64,000 bases of DNA, taken from the NCBI GenBank assembly GCA_009926615.1, contig RFOM01000004.1, forward strand, positions 1 through 64,000, read 5' to 3'. Made by a program: the position numbers and the translations under genes. The DNA comes from Pseudomonadota bacterium (GTDB taxonomy: Bacteria; Bdellovibrionota_B; Oligoflexia; Silvanigrellales; Silvanigrellaceae). Positions 35,788-44,916 of this stretch are shown one piece after another (the stretch's first letter is position 1; each line of letters opens with the position of its first letter). The notes below the pieces were generated by a model. The model was not told the DNA's origin. It made no database searches and saw only the letters and a list, made by a program, of their open reading frames with translations.

Positions 35788-36090
35788 TCAGAAACGGTAT
35801 GAGCCGTCGACACGATGGCTGCGGTGTCTGGGCGTTTCAAACTCACGCGGCCTTGCCTCATTCACGGTCAGTGACCTGCCAAGAAACGATTTGCCGTTGA
35901 GCTGCTCCGCAGCCCGCAGAGCTTCTTCGTCACTGCTCATCTCGACAAAAGCAAAACCTTTGCTTCGTCCGCTTTCGCGATCAGTCACAATGCGGGCACT
36001 CATGACTCTGCCGTGTTCGCTGAAAATACTGAACAGGTCATGATCGGTGCTGCTGAAGGGAAGATTTCCGACGTATAACTTGCGACCCAT
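35788..36090 (-). CDS. Small RNA-binding protein (RRM domain)
   Basis: 100 residues from an ATG with GAGGAGG upstream. Residues 2-75 are one RNA recognition motif: RNP2 is LYVGNLPF and RNP1 is KGFAFVEM, with the beta-alpha-beta-beta-alpha-beta order visible. A short Arg-rich tail (RPREFETPRHRSHRVDG) follows. Such single-RRM proteins, common in cyanobacteria and deltaproteobacteria, often accumulate on cold shock and bind RNA nonspecifically. Role here not shown. Confidence 0.93.
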   Translation of the reverse strand: MGRKLYVGNLPFSSTDHDLFSIFSEHGRVMSARIVTDRESGRSKGFAFVEMSSDEEALRAAEQLNGKSFLGRSLTVNEARPREFETPRHRSHRVDGSYRF

Positions 36091-36245
36091 GAAGTAACCT
36101 CCTCGCATTCCAAACAAATCCAAAAACGAAACACATTCAGATGCGCGCTCCTGCGCCCCGAGAGATGCGAGAATCTCACAGCCAAGTGTTGATGTATGTG
36201 CCGGATTGATGTGTTGGAGGAAGAATTACCTGAAAATCTTACGTA

Positions 36246-36857
36246 TCAGTCGACAATGTCTTCCGTCAGCTTCTTGCGGATATCAACCACGAGCGGCTTG
36301 ACCGAATCGGCAAGCTCGGCCTCGGGAGCGGTGCGCACCGTCTCACCGATTGGGGCTTTGGCGGGAAGGGTGTCAGATAATTGACGCAGGCTTTTGGCGA
36401 TGGCGATGGAACGCCGGATTGCGATGTGAAACGAATCAAGGTCAAAAGGTTTGCGCACAACGTCGACAACCACCACGTGCGGAAACTGTCCGACATTCAC
36501 ATCTGCATGATCTTCGGCTTCAGTCAGAACGACCGGAACTTGCCGCCAGTGGGCGGCAATCTTCTTGAGGAAATCCGCATTGCTTTTTTTAGCCGGAGCC
36601 GCGTCGGCGATGATCACCTGAATGGTTTTGTGCTTCAGGTGAGCGAGCGCGTCGGCAACACTTCTGGCAGCATGCACATGCGAAAAATACCGGTTGAGGT
36701 GGATCTTCACAAAGCGGAGAACCTCGTCCGACTCATCAACCACCAGCACGTTGCTGTCCCGATCGTAGACCTTTGTCGGCGGTCTGCTCATAGGGGGAAG
36801 CGACTGAAAACCGCTTCCGCGTGGTCCGGGATCGAGATTCCTCTTTTGCTCAAACAT
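36246..36857 (-). CDS. Receiver-domain response regulator (degenerate acceptor loop)
   Basis: 203 residues from ATG 36857, with GGGGAG upstream. An N-terminal polar segment (1-35) precedes a REC domain: VLVVDESDE (acidic pocket), VIIADAAPAKK with the presumed phosphoacceptor Asp, VVLTEAED (Thr) and VVRKPFD (Lys). The acceptor-loop sequence after Asp is unusual, with Pro at +3 in place of the normal hydrophobic-Pro pair at +3/+4, so phosphorylation needs testing. No output domain; a C-terminal helix of about 40 residues follows. It begins just after the stop of the TPR lipoprotein gene and closes a long minus-strand operon. Confidence 0.75.
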   Translation of the reverse strand: MFEQKRNLDPGPRGSGFQSLPPMSRPPTKVYDRDSNVLVVDESDEVLRFVKIHLNRYFSHVHAARSVADALAHLKHKTIQVIIADAAPAKKSNADFLKKIAAHWRQVPVVLTEAEDHADVNVGQFPHVVVVDVVRKPFDLDSFHIAIRRSIAIAKSLRQLSDTLPAKAPIGETVRTAPEAELADSVKPLVVDIRKKLTEDIVD

Positions 36858-36859
36858 GA

Positions 36860-37972
36860 TCACTCCCCTTGGGCATTGCGAATCAGTACTTCGGCCTTAA
36901 CCCTAAAAGCGTCGGCCGCTTCCGAGTTCGCGAGGTAATCAAGCCCTTCGCGTCGGGCACCGTTCAGGTTCCCTTCGAGAAAGGCAACTTCTCCGGACAA
37001 CAAAATCCAAAGCCGCTCCGACGGAAATTCACGCCGCGCCTTCTCCAAAATGCTGCGCGCAGCCGTTGCGTCTCGTCGTCCGACAAGACATTGTCCCCAA
37101 TTAAAGAATACAGCAACATCCCTGAATTCCTGCAGATATAAACGCTCCAGAAGATCGCATCCTTGTGTCAATTTTTTTTCACTCAGAAAAAGCAGTGCGG
37201 ACTCGAGGAGCAGCTTGGGATGCTCAGGATATTCTGCCAACCCGCGCGTAATCACCTCGCGGGCTTTGTCGGGAAGCGCATCCTGACGCAAACATTTGGC
37301 CTGCAATGAGAACAGTTCCAGACGAGTATCGGCGGGCTCCCATTGCAAACCGTTACCGGCCAGACTCCAGCAGAGGCGACTGCTGCCTGCCTCGTAAAGA
37401 ATTCCCGCAAACACAAGTGCATCCAAAGAAGACGCTCTTCGGGAAGCCAGAACGTCATAGATATTCATGGCCTCGCGGATGTGTCCCGTTTTTGAAAATG
37501 CCGTTGCGCGTGTTTGTCCGATGAGACCGCACTTGTCAGACAACTGCACGCCTTGTCCGAGGCACTTTTGCCAGCCCGCATGAGTCTCTTTAAGAAGCTC
37601 GCTCCATTGACCCGATCGGACAAGCAGTGCGGTGGCATCGACGAGCCGTGAGAAACCGGTGTCTGCATCATCATCGAACTTTGGCGCAGAAGTCCCCGCA
37701 TTTTCAGCAGCTGCAACAGCAGAAGCAGCAGAACCGGCAGGGGAGGAAGAAGAGGGAACCGATTGTTGGGGAGATCTGCCCAAAGCCATCAACCGATCTT
37801 TTGCGGAAGCCCTTTTCTCAAAGACCTTCACAGGCTGTGCAGCATGATCAGACCGACCGGACTGCAGTCCTTCTTCCGTTGAGGTTGCCTGAGGCTTGCT
37901 GACGCAGGCGGCAGCAAAAATCAAAAAAGATACGGCAACCGATGCATGCGTCTTTGGAATAAAGAGTTTCAT
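36860..37972 (-). CDS. TPR-repeat lipoprotein (370 aa)
   Basis: The signal MKLFIPKTHASVAVSFLIFAAAC ends in a lipobox with Cys23. A Ser/Ala-rich, presumably disordered stretch (about 30-105) leads to TPR-like helices (about 110-355), for example LDALVFAGILYEAGSSRLC, REVITRGLAEYPEHPKLLLESALLFL and ERLWILLSGEVAFLEGNLNGA. It overlaps the 3' end of the next-upstream TPR gene by 4 bases (ATGA), so translation is coupled. Likely an outer-membrane anchored scaffold of the neighbouring TPR proteins. Confidence 0.82.
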   Translation of the reverse strand: MKLFIPKTHASVAVSFLIFAAACVSKPQATSTEEGLQSGRSDHAAQPVKVFEKRASAKDRLMALGRSPQQSVPSSSSPAGSAASAVAAAENAGTSAPKFDDDADTGFSRLVDATALLVRSGQWSELLKETHAGWQKCLGQGVQLSDKCGLIGQTRATAFSKTGHIREAMNIYDVLASRRASSLDALVFAGILYEAGSSRLCWSLAGNGLQWEPADTRLELFSLQAKCLRQDALPDKAREVITRGLAEYPEHPKLLLESALLFLSEKKLTQGCDLLERLYLQEFRDVAVFFNWGQCLVGRRDATAARSILEKARREFPSERLWILLSGEVAFLEGNLNGARREGLDYLANSEAADAFRVKAEVLIRNAQGE

Positions 37973-40900
37973 CTCATGCTCCCCCGAGTTGAGGATACAC
38001 TCTCCTGCAAGCCCGTGAGACTGGTCCTGCGCTCGGCAAACATTTCAAGCCGGTTTAAAGAATCGCGCCCCGCGGCGGCGGCCGGAACGACTTGCGCGAG
38101 CGCTCTGTTTTGCAGTGCATTGCAGGCAGAATCAAAACGTCTCAGCCGCGTAACGGCAACTCCGTCGGCACGCAGGGCAGAGGTTCGCATGCGCTCGGCC
38201 ATCGCTCTGAACACGCGCGGGATTTCAATTGCGCAATCGGGTGTGCCATATTCCGTCAGTACCGGCGTTGCACGCTGAAATCTGCAAACCGCCGACAAAT
38301 CTGCAAATGAACTCTGAACAACCGGCAGTGCGGCTTCGAGTGAGGCAAAGTCCCGCCGCATCGAAAGAACCTCGGAATTTCTCAGCATCTCGATTTGCCA
38401 CTTTTGCTTTGCTGCCGAAATCATTTTTACAGCGAGTCGGTTCATTTTCGGGTCGTCGGGAAAGATCACCCCTTTGCGCTCAGTTGTTTCTTTCAGAGCA
38501 TCAAAAAGAACTTGCTTAAACCCGGACACGGATTCTCCGGAATTCACAACAGCGGGAAAACGCTCGGCGAGACGATGAACTGTCAAAAGCCCTGAAGTCC
38601 GGCGCACGTTTCCGCGATTCGCCGTCTGACCAACAGGCAGCCACTTTGTCAAATCAGCCGCAAGCGCTGCGCTCCTGTCAAAAGCTCCCTCAGCAGACGC
38701 CTGCATCGCCCATCGCAGGATCACTTCGTGAACCGACTTCATATTGCCGGCAGACTCGGCAAGCTTCGTAAGAGCTGCCCTTGCGTCAAGAGTTTCCTGC
38801 CACAGCCTGAGGTCAGCAAAAATTTCGCCCGCACGAATGACATCCTGTTTTGCGACAAGCAATAAATCAGGACGCAACGACTCTGCTGCATGAACTGCTC
38901 CGGCAAGAAATATTTCGGCAGATGCCAAAAACCGGCCTGACCGAAAAAGCGAAGAACCCCTCAAATGATGCAAAAGAGCCAAATCATGGGCCGGATAAGC
39001 GCCCGACGCGATCATCTTTTCGGTCAGTTTAAGGCAGGCTTCTTCTATGGCCGACGTACAGGCGAGCTCGGCAGCGCGCACACGAATATTCGCACCGGTC
39101 TCCGACTCGGCCGAAAATCTTGCGCCGAAATCTGCGAGCGCCGCGACAGCGTCCTTCAACCTTCCCTGCTGACGGTATTGATGCGAAATGCGCAGCGAAT
39201 AAAAGGCAAGAGCGTTTTCAATTCTCCGTCGGTTAAGATCGGGCGGGGTAAGCTTGGATGAGATTGTCTCCGAAAGCGACCAGACCGCCGACTCCAGTTC
39301 GGGGCTTACCGACGGCAAGACGATCAATCGCACGGCTGCCGAAACAAGACCGTCCATTTCGAAATGGGCGTTCTCGTCCGACAAGCCGGCAGTCAAAAGA
39401 AAAAGAAGAAAAATTCTCTCGGCATCTTTGTAGCGGCCGGCCGGCAAAAGATCGTTCAATGTGTCCAGAGCAATCCTTCGGACACCCGCATCGTTTCTGA
39501 ATCGGGAAAGAGCCGGAATGAGCTGGTCAACAAGGTTTTGCCACGAGGCCTCATCCCTGACAGCGCGAAGGGCAGTCGCCCTGAACATCTCAATGCGCAC
39601 GAGTTCGACTTCAGCAAGCCGTGCACTGACAGGCGGACAGTCCTTAAACCAACCGTAGACCTTCTCGGCCGTTGAGTCATAACCGGCTGTTGCAAAGACA
39701 CGGTGCGCGGAAATAAACGCATCTGCGTGAGTGCATCCTTCAACTCTGTCCTCGAACAAAGATTCGACAACGACGAACAAATTGTTCAACCGCGCGATTC
39801 CGAGAGTCGGAGGATCCTGTTGAAGCCTGTACGACACAACGTTGCGCGCCCATTCGGTTGCGACTGTTCTGCGCCGCAGATCTTCGGCCGGTTCCAGAGA
39901 AAGTGCGCGGGCAATACTCCCCCGCGGATGCAGGGCGACCACAGCGCGACTCTTGAACTCATTTAAATTTTCGATTGCGCCGTCGGCTTCGTATGCAGCA
40001 ACGCCGCGGATAAAATAGTCCAGAGCAAAAATCGATTTCGACAGAACCGGCTCGAGACTTTCGGTCCACCGGACCGCGCGTGAAAATTGCTCCTTCTGCG
40101 TCAGATACTTTATGGACCGGACAAGTCCGTCGGCGATCCAACTTTCTCTGCCGACCGTGCTCATCCAGACGGTGGGAACTGTTTGAGGCGACGTTTCGCT
40201 CAGCGCTGCTCCCAGCATGATTGCCAAATCCGTTTTCAGCGCAGTGGAAAGTTCATAGCGCTGCCAGTCCGGAACTGAAATCAGTCTGTCAAGCCTTTCG
40301 AGCGTGTCGGAATACTTCATCAGCCGGAAAGAAACCCACGCACGTCTTATCTGGATATGAGAACTAAAATGCGGCGATTTCGATCGCGGATTGTCCTGCA
40401 CACACGCATGGGCTCTCGAATAAATATTTTCTGCCTGAGAAAAATCAGCATTCTGAAAGAAACTGTCGCCGGCAAGAACCAAAGACAGACAGACATCGGG
40501 CGAAGAACCAAGAGCCGGCTGATTTAAAAATTCAATCACTTTTCCGGCGAAATCCTGAGCATCCGCATAAAGTTTGTCCTTCAGTAAAAAGGAAAGATAG
40601 ACAAGACTTACACGCAACGAAGGCAGCGAACCGGGGGAAATGTACTGGGCCATGCGGACGGCATTCCTGAGATAGTCACGCCTCGCGGCAGGCGTGGACA
40701 ACCGTGCAAGAATCAGAGCGGCCTGAACGCTGGTTTCGTCAACGACTTTTGCTTTGTAAAGGCTCTCCAGCTTTGACCTGATACTGACGTCAAGCTCACT
40801 CTCCTGAAGGGCTTGTTCGGCGATTTTATCCTGCAGCGGTGCAATCTTTTGAGCTGTCTCAACCAGCAGACTTTCCATCATTTCGCCGGCCCAGACATCG

Positions 40901-41055
40901 TAATTGTCGCGAAGGAGTGAACGTGACAGATCGACTGCCGAAACAGCATCAAGACTTTTTGAGCGGAGATCTGCCTGCGCAAGCTTTGATCCAAGCGTGC
41001 CGGCAAATGCCAAAATAAGAATGAACCTGAAAAAACCGCTGCTGAATTTCTTCAT
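37969..41055 (-). CDS. Large exported TPR protein (1028 aa)
   Basis: Starts at an ATG overlapping the preceding stop (ATGA), with GGAGAACC upstream. The signal peptide MKKFSSGFFRFILILAFAGT is followed by cleavage near LAQA. Nearly the entire mature protein is helical, with degenerate TPR-like motifs (DVCLSLVLAGDSFFQNADFS, LKDAVAALADFGARF) and no catalytic domain. It should be a periplasmic solenoid. It sits between a coiled-coil exported protein upstream and a TPR lipoprotein downstream, and all three are translationally coupled. TPR-rich assemblies of this kind include the Myxococcus gliding (Glt) machinery; that parallel is only suggestive. Confidence 0.82.
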   Translation of the reverse strand: MKKFSSGFFRFILILAFAGTLGSKLAQADLRSKSLDAVSAVDLSRSLLRDNYDVWAGEMMESLLVETAQKIAPLQDKIAEQALQESELDVSIRSKLESLYKAKVVDETSVQAALILARLSTPAARRDYLRNAVRMAQYISPGSLPSLRVSLVYLSFLLKDKLYADAQDFAGKVIEFLNQPALGSSPDVCLSLVLAGDSFFQNADFSQAENIYSRAHACVQDNPRSKSPHFSSHIQIRRAWVSFRLMKYSDTLERLDRLISVPDWQRYELSTALKTDLAIMLGAALSETSPQTVPTVWMSTVGRESWIADGLVRSIKYLTQKEQFSRAVRWTESLEPVLSKSIFALDYFIRGVAAYEADGAIENLNEFKSRAVVALHPRGSIARALSLEPAEDLRRRTVATEWARNVVSYRLQQDPPTLGIARLNNLFVVVESLFEDRVEGCTHADAFISAHRVFATAGYDSTAEKVYGWFKDCPPVSARLAEVELVRIEMFRATALRAVRDEASWQNLVDQLIPALSRFRNDAGVRRIALDTLNDLLPAGRYKDAERIFLLFLLTAGLSDENAHFEMDGLVSAAVRLIVLPSVSPELESAVWSLSETISSKLTPPDLNRRRIENALAFYSLRISHQYRQQGRLKDAVAALADFGARFSAESETGANIRVRAAELACTSAIEEACLKLTEKMIASGAYPAHDLALLHHLRGSSLFRSGRFLASAEIFLAGAVHAAESLRPDLLLVAKQDVIRAGEIFADLRLWQETLDARAALTKLAESAGNMKSVHEVILRWAMQASAEGAFDRSAALAADLTKWLPVGQTANRGNVRRTSGLLTVHRLAERFPAVVNSGESVSGFKQVLFDALKETTERKGVIFPDDPKMNRLAVKMISAAKQKWQIEMLRNSEVLSMRRDFASLEAALPVVQSSFADLSAVCRFQRATPVLTEYGTPDCAIEIPRVFRAMAERMRTSALRADGVAVTRLRRFDSACNALQNRALAQVVPAAAAGRDSLNRLEMFAERRTSLTGLQESVSSTRGSMR

Positions 41056-43001
41056 CGGCCGGTTCTCCACTCAAGGTTTTCACTCTTGATACGGCGGATG
41101 TCTTCGATGCGCTCGCGCTGCCAGTCAAGAGCCTTCCTGTCTTTTGCGATCTTCGATTTTATTTCGGACCGGTGGATTTGTTCCTGCAATTCGACGGCAC
41201 GTTCCTGCCGAAAGATGTCTGCCTCAATTGCCGCGAGAAGCTTCGACACAGGGACACGAACCTGCGGACCGGTTTGCAGCATCACCTTGTTGAAATCTTC
41301 TCTGATTCCCGAAATTCCTGCAGCCAATTTCCTGAACGAACCGGCCACCTGACGGGCCTCGGCTTTTTTTGCGGCAAGATGATTGCCTGCCTCTGCCGAA
41401 ATGCGGATCAAAAGCTGCTCGGCATCGGCAAAGAAGTATCCGGCTTGAGTGCCTTCAAGTGAATGACGGTTCAGACCGGAAACCAACTTTCGAAGATCCC
41501 CGAGAGTCCGCCGTAAAATGTCGGTCCGCTCCGACAAAAGTGCATAGCCCGCCAGTGTCGCGGGCATAAGATTTACCGACATTGAGGCATAGTCGGCGAG
41601 AATATTTACCCTTTGAACCCGCAGCGACTTGAGCTCGGAATGAAATCCGGTGAGGGTCGTGATCAGATCACCGTCGGGAGTTGCTGTCAGATCGACTGCA
41701 GCGAGTTTTGCCTGAAGACGTCTGACAGAGGCGTCCTGTTCGAGTGCTTTGCGCCGGATCACCTGCGTATATTGACCGACTTCCGAAGACGGCAGACTTC
41801 TGAGAGCCCTGCTGACGGGTGAAATGATATTCTCCATGCGTTTTTGAAGTAATGTTGCCTGAGTCACTTCCGCAGGTTCAACAATGCTGCGAGCATATTC
41901 TTCAGCAATGGATCCGATCGCCTTTGCAAACTCATCCTGAATATGAAGAATTCTTATGAGCAGACGATCATCGTCAAAACTCAGCGAAGCATTGTCCTGA
42001 CCGGTTTTTCCCAACCACCATTCCAGCGGAAGCAAAAGTCCCCGACTGCGCTCAAAGAGTTCAACCTTCCCCGAAATTTCGGAGACTATTTTTAATATTG
42101 CCTGCCATTCACGGCTGTAAAATTGATTCTGCCGGACAAGATTGTCAATCCGTCTGACAGCCTCAAGACTAAAATCATTGTTCAATATCATTGACTTCAG
42201 CGCATTAATCTCATCTCTGTCCTGCGCGAGGATCCAGCGCTGACGGACAAGATCCGAAATCTTTTTCGCGGCTGTATCTTTTTCGGAAGCGTCCCCGCCG
42301 ACCGCATCACTCTCAGACACCAGACGGCGGATCTCGCGGGCAAGAGCCTGTGTGGAAGGATCGTGCTCTTTGGAAACGTTTTTTTTCAGCGGCTTGTCAT
42401 CGCCTTCTTTCAGGCCCTCATCCAAACTTGCAAGCGCGGCAGCGAACATATCAAGACGCTCAGTCTTCCAATTTTCGGCGGAGCCGTCTTCGGGAAGAAC
42501 ATTTCTTGCTGTTCGAATCATCTTTGCCGCGAATCGGTAATCACCCGACAGAACACCCGCGGCAGCAAGACGAACCCATGACTCCCATTTGGATATGCGG
42601 CTGAACCGCGCCCAAACGGACGAAAACACCTTGAGCTTTTCCAACAAAACGGCATCGGTTGTGTTCCGGTTCCGGACATCCGCAGTAATTTCGGTGAGAG
42701 CAGTTCTCGTGCATTCATCAAATACTTCAGCTGTGAACATTTGTGATGCAACGCATTCTTCAATATTTTTCGGAAGTGCAAGCCGGAGGGCAGGCTGCAG
42801 CTCAACCTTCCATTCCGCAGGACTCGACTGCATGGCCTGATAATGCTGAATCAGCGATCGACCGTTGACCCAATAAAAACTGTCTGTGATTTTTGAACCG
42901 TCCTCATCTGCAAGGCCGCGACACGGTGCAGTTAAAATTGCACCCAAAGCAGCAATCAGAGAAATTCTTGCAATGAGTCGGAAGAGGTGAGCCAAAATCA
43001 C
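41052..43001 (-). CDS. Exported coiled-coil protein (649 aa)
   Basis: Starts at GTG 43001, overlapping the preceding stop (GTGA). A hydrophobic leader (LFRLIARISLIAALGAILTAP) ends near residue 30. The mature part is highly charged and helical. The C-terminal third (about 560-649) is a clear coiled coil (VELQEQIHRSEIKSKIAKDRKALDW, broken here for length by its heptads). Middle parts include ERSRGLLLPLEWWLGKTG. No catalytic motif. It may act as a rod between the neighbouring TPR proteins; function unknown. Confidence 0.8.
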   Translation of the reverse strand: MILAHLFRLIARISLIAALGAILTAPCRGLADEDGSKITDSFYWVNGRSLIQHYQAMQSSPAEWKVELQPALRLALPKNIEECVASQMFTAEVFDECTRTALTEITADVRNRNTTDAVLLEKLKVFSSVWARFSRISKWESWVRLAAAGVLSGDYRFAAKMIRTARNVLPEDGSAENWKTERLDMFAAALASLDEGLKEGDDKPLKKNVSKEHDPSTQALAREIRRLVSESDAVGGDASEKDTAAKKISDLVRQRWILAQDRDEINALKSMILNNDFSLEAVRRIDNLVRQNQFYSREWQAILKIVSEISGKVELFERSRGLLLPLEWWLGKTGQDNASLSFDDDRLLIRILHIQDEFAKAIGSIAEEYARSIVEPAEVTQATLLQKRMENIISPVSRALRSLPSSEVGQYTQVIRRKALEQDASVRRLQAKLAAVDLTATPDGDLITTLTGFHSELKSLRVQRVNILADYASMSVNLMPATLAGYALLSERTDILRRTLGDLRKLVSGLNRHSLEGTQAGYFFADAEQLLIRISAEAGNHLAAKKAEARQVAGSFRKLAAGISGIREDFNKVMLQTGPQVRVPVSKLLAAIEADIFRQERAVELQEQIHRSEIKSKIAKDRKALDWQRERIEDIRRIKSENLEWRTGR

Positions 43002-43684
43002 TTTGACTCCTTTTGCCCGTCCGGCAGAAGCGGAAGTGAGTCTGTCTCTTTCTGCGGTGCATTTTCAATTTTTGACGGTGCCGGATCAGACACTTCCGAT
43101 TCACCCAAAGCTATTGAAAAATTCTGCTGACTTCCTGCGTCAGCGTCGATATTCAGTTGAATAATCTTGTCAATGGTGCGCCAAGCAGTTGTACTTCCGG
43201 AAATAATATTCTTTGCAAAAGGAGACGTCTGGAACTGCAGCCGGACTGTATGCCGGCCCTCTGCAATCTTACCCATAAACAGAGGCAGCGGATTCGTCGG
43301 GGAAACAAGGATTGCACTTTGAGTATAAACAAACGGGCGGCCGTTGAGCGACATGCGCACGTGACTGACCAGCATCTCCCTTCGGCTCTGATCATCGGCC
43401 GAAGGTTTCAGCTCAAGCCTGTAATCGACGATTTGCCCGGCAGCGGAGCCGACAACAGCTCTTTGACTCTCGGCCAGCCGGCGTTCAAGCTCGTTTATTT
43501 TGGCATCAAGAAGTGATGCGCGTTCAAGAAGCTGCCTGAGCTCGGCAGGCGTGCCGTCGACGCTGCCCTCGATGGACAATTCTCTTCCGGAAGCATGCGC
43601 TGTCAGTCCGCACAACAGGGGCAACAGGACGATCGGAATAAAAAAGAACGGCTTTATGAGATGATGCGTTCTTGTAAACTTCAT
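42998..43684 (-). CDS. Exported protein with short coiled coil (228 aa)
   Basis: Starts at ATG 43684 (MKFTRTHHLIKPFFF); longer in-frame starts up to 43846 lack support. The signal peptide ends near THAS-G. A short coiled coil (about 50-72, LLDAKINELERRLAESQR) leads to a beta-rich domain with MSLNGRPFVYTQSAILVSP, GKIAEGRHTVRLQFQ and NFSIALGE. A Glu/Pro-rich tail follows. It is the first gene of the TPR/coiled-coil operon, 94 bases after the dus gene on the same strand. No family recognised. Confidence 0.75.
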   Translation of the reverse strand: MKFTRTHHLIKPFFFIPIVLLPLLCGLTAHASGRELSIEGSVDGTPAELRQLLERASLLDAKINELERRLAESQRAVVGSAAGQIVDYRLELKPSADDQSRREMLVSHVRMSLNGRPFVYTQSAILVSPTNPLPLFMGKIAEGRHTVRLQFQTSPFAKNIISGSTTAWRTIDKIIQLNIDADAGSQQNFSIALGESEVSDPAPSKIENAPQKETDSLPLLPDGQKESK

Positions 43685-43778
43685 GTTCAATACACCCCGC
43701 TCCGTTTTTTCCGCGCATGGCCCCTGCAGGATCATCGCACGAAGTGACAGAATGAAGGTGAGCAGAACTTTCCCCGTG

Positions 43779-44903
43779 CTAGAGGAATTTGACCCGTTCA
43801 AACGAGGGATGTTCGAATTTATTACCGAAGTCCTCAATTGAATCATGAAGTTCGGTGATCGTTTTTGCCTTTGTTGTCATTTTCCAGAATGCGTGGCCAA
43901 ACTGGTACCAGCGCGCACCCGTCGCTGCAAAAAAACGGAATTTTTCAAGGCAATAGTCTTCCTGAGGAAAGTAAATTTTCATAAATCCAAGCAGCGTCAG
44001 ACAGGCACGTATGTATTCGCGGCCTTCCTCCTGCGGAGTCGACGGACACTCAGCACTGCTGCGGCCTGCAGGGGGCGTTGAGTATCCCAACTTCTGCGCA
44101 ATTTGCCAGACAATCCATGGACGTGCAGTCGCAGCGCGGGCAATCATGGCACCGTCGGATTCAAAGTCTCTCAGCAAACTGACAGCATCGGCCGCGGTCT
44201 GGATATCTCCATTGCCGACAACGGGAATCTTGCGGGCGCGGGCGACTTCACGCACGAGCTGCCAGTTTGCAGTTCCCTTGTGCTGCTGTGCGCGCGGACG
44301 CGGATGAATCGTCAGCCAGTCAGCTCCGGCATTTTCGAGAGCCTCTGTAAACTCCAAAAGGTACTCGAGAGATTCGCTGTCCCCCTGTCCTCCGCGCAAC
44401 TTGACACTGACAGGGCGGGCGGAATGCTTTTTGGTCCATTCAACAACTCTGGCAGCGTAACTTTTGTCGCCCATCAGCCGCACGCCCCAGTTGTGCCGCA
44501 GTGTGTGAGAAACCGGACAACCCATATTGATGTCAAAGCCCCACGGATTGACGGTCAGAAGCTTCCTGACACTCGGCGCAATATATTCTTCTTCATTTCC
44601 CAGAAGCTGAGGGATAAAAAAATCTTCGCCGTCGGCAGTTTTAAGTTCATTGGTGGTTGAAAGTTTTTCGTCGGGCAGCCGGCGTGTGGAAAGCATCTCA
44701 GTGAAAGTCAGGATCTTTATCCCTGCAGGAGTGTAGCTTCGAATCAATTCACGAAAGGCCACATTGGTCAGTCCGACCATCGGAGCGATCATAAACGGGA
44801 AATCAATCCCGAGCGTTTTCATACGGGTTCCGGACCGGCCGAACGGGGAGTCGCCGTCTGTCTGCGCTCCGGCAGATTCCGTCAGTTCAACATCACCATT
44901 CAT
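43779..44903 (-). CDS. tRNA-dihydrouridine synthase (Dus family)
   Basis: 374 residues from an ATG 13 bases after the tamA stop. After an about 30-residue polar N-terminal extension the Dus TIM barrel begins (IDFPFMIAPMVGLTNVAFRELI). The active-site cysteine is in INMGCPVSHTL, the FMN-binding stretches include PVSVKLRGG, DWLTIHPRPRAQQHKG and VGNGDIQTAADA, and ARAATARPWI closes the barrel. It reduces uridines in tRNA with NADPH and FMN. Which of the DusA/B/C types it is cannot be assigned safely; the HPR..Q.H.G segment is DusB-like. Confidence 0.88.
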   Translation of the reverse strand: MNGDVELTESAGAQTDGDSPFGRSGTRMKTLGIDFPFMIAPMVGLTNVAFRELIRSYTPAGIKILTFTEMLSTRRLPDEKLSTTNELKTADGEDFFIPQLLGNEEEYIAPSVRKLLTVNPWGFDINMGCPVSHTLRHNWGVRLMGDKSYAARVVEWTKKHSARPVSVKLRGGQGDSESLEYLLEFTEALENAGADWLTIHPRPRAQQHKGTANWQLVREVARARKIPVVGNGDIQTAADAVSLLRDFESDGAMIARAATARPWIVWQIAQKLGYSTPPAGRSSAECPSTPQEEGREYIRACLTLLGFMKIYFPQEDYCLEKFRFFAATGARWYQFGHAFWKMTTKAKTITELHDSIEDFGNKFEHPSFERVKFL

Positions 44904-44916
44904 AGAGATTTCCAGT

